From assembly GCF_963966145.1 (NCBI RefSeq), contig NC_091046.1:37200001-37264000 (forward strand): a stretch of DNA of 64,000 nucleotides, in the 5' to 3' direction. The notes under the pieces were generated by a model. It was not told the origin of the DNA. It saw only the letters and a list, made by a program, of their open reading frames with translations, and searched no databases. Origin of the DNA: Tenebrio molitor (taxonomy: Eukaryota; Arthropoda; Insecta; Coleoptera; Tenebrionidae). A program made the translations under genes and the position numbers. This document shows positions 58,440 to 64,000 of this stretch, piece by piece. Position 1 is the first letter of the stretch. Every line of letters starts with the position of its first letter.

Positions 58440-60090
58440 GTTATTTTTCAGATGCTTTTAGGAGATTCTAAAACGACCTCCCACACGCACAGCCCACATT
58501 AAACTGGTATCATGCATTTATCAGACTGATTTAGTAATACTTGACTTAATTTACAATGGGTGTACATTTTAATTTTGTCGATTTGGATAAAGGCCATTTG
58601 GTAGCAGCAAGTGTGTAAAAACGCTAATAAAGATGCGTCATAAACTTTGACTGATGATTAACAAGGCTTTGTTCGAAGCACGCAATCTGGATATGAATAA
58701 GGGTAGTTCCAAATTTTCGTGATGAATCCAAGCGAAGATACTTGTTGAGCGCATGCGGCTCTATCAGAGGACGCCTGGCGTCTAGACACCTTCAGACTGC
58801 ACGACCGCCTGGACGCTCCATACCGTCGTTTCTCTGATAACGACCAATTTCTGATTAGTGACAAGTGTTTTAGTGCGTTAATACTGACTCCATCCAATTA
58901 ACTACAAGAAATGCCAAGCTTGCCTTAAGCCACAGCCTCGTCTACGTGGTAAGTTCAATTTTCACATTTGTTAATTAATGGGTTGTAAGGATCAATTGCT
59001 CCAGATTTCGCTCTAGTTTTTTCTCTTGACAAACTTAATAGTCTATTCGTGACGAGGCAAGATAGGAAAAAAATTATTATCGAACAACCCCTCCAGTGTT
59101 TAAAAAGCCAAGCACTGTGTTCATTTAAACTCTTCAATTTTATATCGCGATATATATATATTTTTACTCAGCAATAAATACAGTGATCTGCAAACACATT
59201 TTTTTTTTAGATTTAAGTGACATTATCCGAATTAATTTTCGAATTAACGGTAGGTAAGTCTAAATACGAAAGACACAAATTTGAGTTTAAGAACATTGTA
59301 CAGAGGTAAATAACATTTTGAATTAACATTTGTGTGATTTGCTACACAATCTACAAATTACGCTGCTTGATTACATAGAAACTTTGTGTCATTCGATAAT
59401 TAAAAATTTTCATTGATTTCAACGCTGCTGTGGGGAAAAGCACACATTCGACGGTCGTGCAGGAGATAAAATTTTAATTAAAAATTAATTACGCTTGGTC
59501 AACATAAGGTGAAGAAAAATTGGGGCCGCAAACTGGTAAAATTAAACTTGCACGTAATAAATATATTGTCAAGTTTTCATTAAAAATCAAGTACAGTCTT
59601 GTTCTGATTTGCTCCCTTCGGGCTGTGAAAAGTTGAGAAATAGTTAGTAAAAAAGGGTAAAGGTTTTCAAATAATTCTTAATTACTTCGCAAGTTCTGCC
59701 GGAAAATTTTCATGATAAAGTTATGAACAACTTTGAAAGAAAAAGCACTTTACATTTTTGCAAATAGCAAACTGAGTGTATTCGAATTGTTTTGTTCATA
59801 CCACACCGTGCACATGACGTAGAAGTGTAATATGTTATTAGATAACCTGACCATATAAATAAACAAAATAAACTTGATTTCGTACACCTAATATTTCCCC
59901 ATGTAATGTTAGCTTTGTTTCCATGGTTACATTAAAGTGACAAAAGCCCGAAGCATCACTAAACTAGTAGGAAGGTAGCGTATGAAATTCATGTTGCCTA
60001 GAAACAGTTTATAGCGGGCCATTTACACTAGGAAAATATTACAAAAATCGCTCTCAGCACTTTAGTGCTATTTTTTTTCGAAATCAAGTG
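58440..60090. other. Intergenic DNA without recognisable features
   Basis: No element ends or coding motifs that I can support. A 59-residue Arg/Ser-rich open frame near 58700-58890 on the minus strand has no recognised domain. Confidence 0.4.
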
Positions 60091-60092
60091 TA

Positions 60093-60465
60093 CTATCGCT
60101 GGCCAAAAAAAAAACTCGTATACAGATGACAGAACAAGAGATCCAAAATTTAAAAATTTAAGTTGTGTACTATTACGATAATTAAATTGTGGACATCATT
60201 TTTCTGTCACAAAGAAAATTACTCTAAATCATGCTTTAATGAAAGTGTCACATTAATGATGAAATTGTTGTCAAATTTATCTATCATTTGTCAATATAAG
60301 CGATGACAAAATATTAATATTTGGGCTATTGTCTCTTTTTGAATTTCAGTTAAACCCATTTTTTCGCATTGATTTTGACACTGACAATAACGTTTGACGT
60401 TGTAGACTTTGATTTACAATACTAAAATTTTGGCTGTACGAGTTTTTTTTTGGCCAACGATGGTT
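60093..60465. mobile_element. ~373-bp TIR element
   Basis: ATCGCTGGCCAAAAAAAAAA at the left and TTTTTTTTGGCCAACGAT at the right, with the arms extending through CTCGTA. Confidence 0.65.
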
Positions 60466-60726
60466 TATGAATAAAAAAAAAACGAAAACAAACCTTCTTT
60501 AAAATGTAAATACTAAGAACGATAAAATAATTTTTCCTAGGCTTTGGACCTCAGTTGGTATGATACCAGCTTCAATGGCTGCCTTAGAATAATTCAAAAA
60601 AGGTGACTAATTAACTAACTAACTGACAAATGATGTTTAATATATTGATTTGTCATCCGATTACGTATGCGTGAAAAGTTTCAAGTAGATTGGATATGTG
60701 GAAATGGGTCAAAATTTGATGACGAG

Positions 60727-60810
60727 ATTTGACTGACTGACTGACTGCTTGACTGATTAACCGACCGATCGACCGACCAACAGATTGACTGACTGACTGA
60801 CTAATCAATT
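60727..60810. repeat. GACT-type simple repeat
   Basis: Runs of GACTGACTGACTG, interrupted by GACCGACCGATCGACC variants. Confidence 0.85.
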
Positions 60811-61004
60811 AACTCGTTAAGCTAATTACAATTTTGTAAAATAAATCTTCATTTATAAATTAAAATTTAAAAGCAAATGCGTTTGCAAAGTATATACTTT
60901 TTTATTTTTATTTTTTTTTTAATTCAAAAGAATAGATTTAAAGAACTGAATTATGTTTATTTACAATTAAATACATTAAAGAAAAACCTAATTTGTTGTT
61001 TCAA

Positions 61005-61210
61005 AACTGCTTTTTTGTGCAACCGTACGCGAAACGAGCACTTCGTGTCCCTAAAACAGGCCGCGAAATCCAATTTCGCGGCCGTTGTTCGTAATGGTGG
61101 CCCTTAAAGTAAACGTCATTTCAGTATTTGATACAAATTAGAGTTTCCATGTAAGATTGACGTTTAGATTTTTCATGTAGGAAATTACAACCCGCAGAAT
61201 TTATAATACG
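61005..61210. repeat. ~205-bp dispersed repeat, copy 2 (inverted)
   Basis: Reverse-complement partner of 57968-58175, with the same GGCCGCGAAATCC hairpin and the same AGAGTTTCCATGTAA edge. Confidence 0.8.
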
Positions 61211-61429
61211 TACTTTTTAAATCTGGAGGAGCACTCACACGAAACTGAAACATCACTTTCACTACAATTATCCTCTTCCGACATTTTCACGATTACATAT
61301 TTACAAAATGAATTGTTTTACCTGTCATTTCCATAGCGACATGTAAGCCGAATTTATATGTAGAATTAAATTTTGCTTGTTCATGTTATAATAATTACAA
61401 AATTTCGGTTGCACAAAAAATGTTGTGTA

Positions 61430-61556
61430 CACCTTGGCCGCGAAATTCTTCAACATCCTCGAAATTGGCTGCCTCGACCGCAAGCGGCCTCAGCGACAAT
61501 TTTTCTCTCGACATGTTAAAGAATTATTTCGCGGCCTTGATATACAAATAACTAAA
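61430..61556. repeat. CpG-rich foldback hairpin
   Basis: TTGGCCGCGAAATTCTTCAA and, inverted, AAAGAATTATTTCGCGGCC, loop CTCGACCGCAAGCGGCCTCA. It ends with AAATAACTAAAT. Confidence 0.75.
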
Positions 61557-61734
61557 TAGCGATCAAATTAATTTGTAATTGAGTTATCTATGAATCCGAA
61601 ATCGTATGTCGTTACTTGGAACTCCACGATGCAATAAACACAGCTTGAAACATAGGTTAGACCTCGACATATCAATCGCAAGATATATGGATTCAAATCC
61701 ATGGATGACTCGATTACAAATTAAATTGATCGCT
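61556..61734. mobile_element. ~179-bp TIR element
   Basis: AGCGATCAAATTAATTTGTA and TACAAATTAAATTGATCGCT, with arms about 40 bases through ATGAATCC. It abuts the preceding foldback. Confidence 0.8.
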
Positions 61735-61739
61735 CGATA

Positions 61740-62940
61740 GTAAAAGCTTCAATTAAAAAAAAAAACAGTTTTTATTTGAATGAAACGAATTTCTAGGTTG
61801 ATATTTTCCTGTTTCATCAAATGGGTGGGTCGAGGGAAGCTAGAGATGGATGAATACCACTCATAAATGTTGAAATATTAATCGAAGAAATTCAAAATCT
61901 CGAATCTGCGCCAAGAAAAATTCAGAAATACTAAATACAAAAACTTCGACATTTTGTGATATTCTTTACTTCAAAATACGGTAGCTGACGCCAGTGAATA
62001 CATTTTTGGCCAAATATGAATTAAGCAACAAACTTGCTAAAAGGGTGTTCAGAATTGTAGAATTTAGTTTAATGAGTTCTTTTAACAAATGGATGCACAA
62101 GTTCACATTACATTACAATCATAGCAGTAAATTCGATTACATATTTGGAAATTTTCAACCACCCAGAGAAACAAACAATTCTGTTAACAAATATTGTGCC
62201 TTTTATGAAATTTGTTTGTATTGTGATTTGCGCTGTATTTAATTTTTTCGACGTTTACTTTAGTGTAGACATTTAAAGTTGTAAATCTGGTTTCTTTGTC
62301 ATTCAGTTCAAATTTTGTAAGATCTCTTTTCTAAATATAAACTTTAACGAATGAAAACAATATCACAAGTTTCGAGTTTCTATCTTGACTCATTTAAAAG
62401 TTGTAACCTTCCAAACCTGAGAATTTTATTGCAACACTGGTTGGTTGATAATGGGAGTTTACGGTTTTGTTTTTGAGGTTCTCAAGTTAAGAAATAATCC
62501 CTCCAATCTGATCAGGTGTTCAGTTAATCTTGCATTTGATTACGCTTAACTTAATTTCTCTTCTGTAAACTGGCCCTAGGTATGTACTAAATTGCAGCGC
62601 GTTGTTAGTTTGACCCTTCTTAACCTGATGTAAATTGCAGCGCTTATAATCTTAATAAGGGGTTGGGCATATCATTTAGAAATTTAGAAAATTTCAGGTC
62701 GCTCTATACTTCCCAGTATCTGTGGTTACAGTTGTTTACTTGAATTATTAAGGGTTAAGTGGAGGGTGGAATGGAAGCAAAAGAGAATTTTCAATTATTC
62801 AGTTGTTGCTAAATTGTGACATTAATATGTGTATAGAAATTAGAAGTGAAGCTTTAAAAAGTAGCGAAATAAAGTGGTGTTGTACCTATTGTTAGGAAAT
62901 ATAATACTGTTGGTGTGAGAGAAGTTATTACTTATGTATA
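61740..62940. other. Intergenic DNA without recognisable features
   Basis: Only short unrecognised open frames and a minor direct repeat (TAAATTGCAGCGC, twice near 62591 and 62632). Confidence 0.45.
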
Positions 62941-63218
62941 TCCTTACTTGCATCTTGCATCTTCGTAAGGAATTATGACTTAAGTCATAAATAAACCGAA
63001 CAAAGACCCTACTTAAAGAAATTTATTGTGATATTGTACCTGTCAATCACTAGGCGGTCTCGGAGAAAAAAAATACCTGGGGTAGTACTCAAAATATTTG
63101 TCGGAGACCGTCTAGTGATTGACAGGCACAATATGACAATAAATTTCTTTGAGTAAGGTCTTTGTTCGGTTTATTTAGGGCTTAAGTTAGAATTACTTAC
63201 GAAGATACAAGGACTATA
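62941..63218. mobile_element. Intact foldback-type element (empty-site reference for 6035-7228)
   Basis: The two arms are long inverted repeats (CTTCGTAAGGAATTATGACT against AATTACTTACGAAG; CCTGTCAATCACTAGGCGGT against its inverse), with a short central ACCTGGGGTAGTACTC. It is uninterrupted, unlike its sister. Confidence 0.88.
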
Positions 63219-64000
63219 CGAGTATTATCCTCTAGCTGCCCACTCCCTGGGAGGTAAAATGACAAGCCTTCAATTTACTCATTTGGAAATCAGTATTCTA
63301 CCTGCTTCCCCTAAAAGATTAGGACTTGACCGCCGCTGCAATTTGGCTGGCACTGGCCATTCAAAGCCCAACGTACCCTGTAGAAATCTCGAACAAACCC
63401 ATTTAAATCATCTCCATATAAGTGATAAATGTGTACTTGCTTCGTCGTAAAGAACATCTGATTCAGAAGTATCTATTTTACTGTAGAGAAGACGTCGACA
63501 GGAAATATTCTGCATGTATCTCAGTTTCCCCTGACGATGGCGGCAAGACTCGTTGATGTTTTATTCAGTTTTATTATTGGATTCGTCGTTGAGAAATCAA
63601 ACAGTAGAAAACATTACATTTTTTGAAATTCTAGATAATCTACTGCTTTACTAGTTGGAAATTATGTTTATATCTACAGTTAAAAGCAAAGAGGTAAGCA
63701 CCGAAATATTTCTCGTTATACCACAACGCTAGACAATAAGAGATTACATTCCTGTAAAGCGATCTCTCGATAACAATATGTTTCAGATGCAATTCCACAT
63801 TTATGTACTTCTTGTAATCTAGTCTGGGTTTAATCAAGAATAATCCTTAATTTAACGCAAAGGAATGTCAATATTCTCACACATTGGACCCAACTTTTCA
63901 AAAGTACAGAGAATGCAAACCGTACTTACCTAACATCATCTAGTTTCACTATAATTAATAATGTTTTTAATGCAGAACGTGGTTCTTGTTAACTTTTGAA
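63219..64000. other. Window end without recognisable features
   Basis: Short open frames only (for example 63259-63450 plus, 63640-63837 minus), none with a motif or splice context. Confidence 0.45.

Noticed and set aside
60727..60810. GACT-rich stretch as a possible CRISPR-like or satellite array
   Set aside because: Simple short-period repeat with variable units and no spacers; a microsatellite.

Overview
The window looks like nuclear DNA from an insect: AT-rich, intron-containing genes with GT/AG splice sites, AATAAA poly(A) signals, and a very heavy load of short inverted-repeat DNA transposons. The DNA-element landscape would fit a beetle, but that is a guess. No rRNA, tRNA, CRISPR or bacterial-type features were seen. 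Three host genes can be modelled. On the minus strand, eight exons from 15616 down to 341 encode a 552-residue WAC homologue (WW-domain adaptor with a C-terminal coiled coil). All exon phases close, and one intron of about 11 kb is packed with transposon remnants. About 1 kb away and divergently oriented is gene A (about 16678-20027, 836 residues from the ATG modelled). Downstream on the same strand is gene B (22801-41730, eight exons, 4364 residues, one of them a 12,074-base exon). A and B are tandem paralogues: matching N-terminal domain, identical lengths for exons of 106 and 293 bases, identical intron phases, and the same two kinds of SUMO-interacting-like motif. Gene B has also gained an Arg/Ser-rich stretch and about 30 copies of a 19-residue Lys/Glu-rich repeat. 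I do not recognise the A/B family with certainty; a Daxx-like histone-chaperone relationship is offered only as a hypothesis. Region by region: 341-15616 WAC gene, with elements in its introns; 15617-16660 divergent intergenic region; 16661-20535 gene A; 20536-22794 intergenic, with a 231-bp element and a hAT-type element with an 8-bp target duplication; 22795-41971 gene B, whose last intron (38192-41695) is a stack of nested elements; 41972-64000 no host gene that I can support, but a GC-rich island, a decayed LINE reverse transcriptase, a decayed copy of a multi-copy arthropod gene, a row of four inverted-repeat elements placed end to end, and many foldback hairpins. The most informative mobile-DNA observation is at 6035-7228, where an element holds three other elements inserted at TA dinucleotides. 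The uninterrupted sister copy at 62941-63218 shows exactly what each TA site looked like before insertion.
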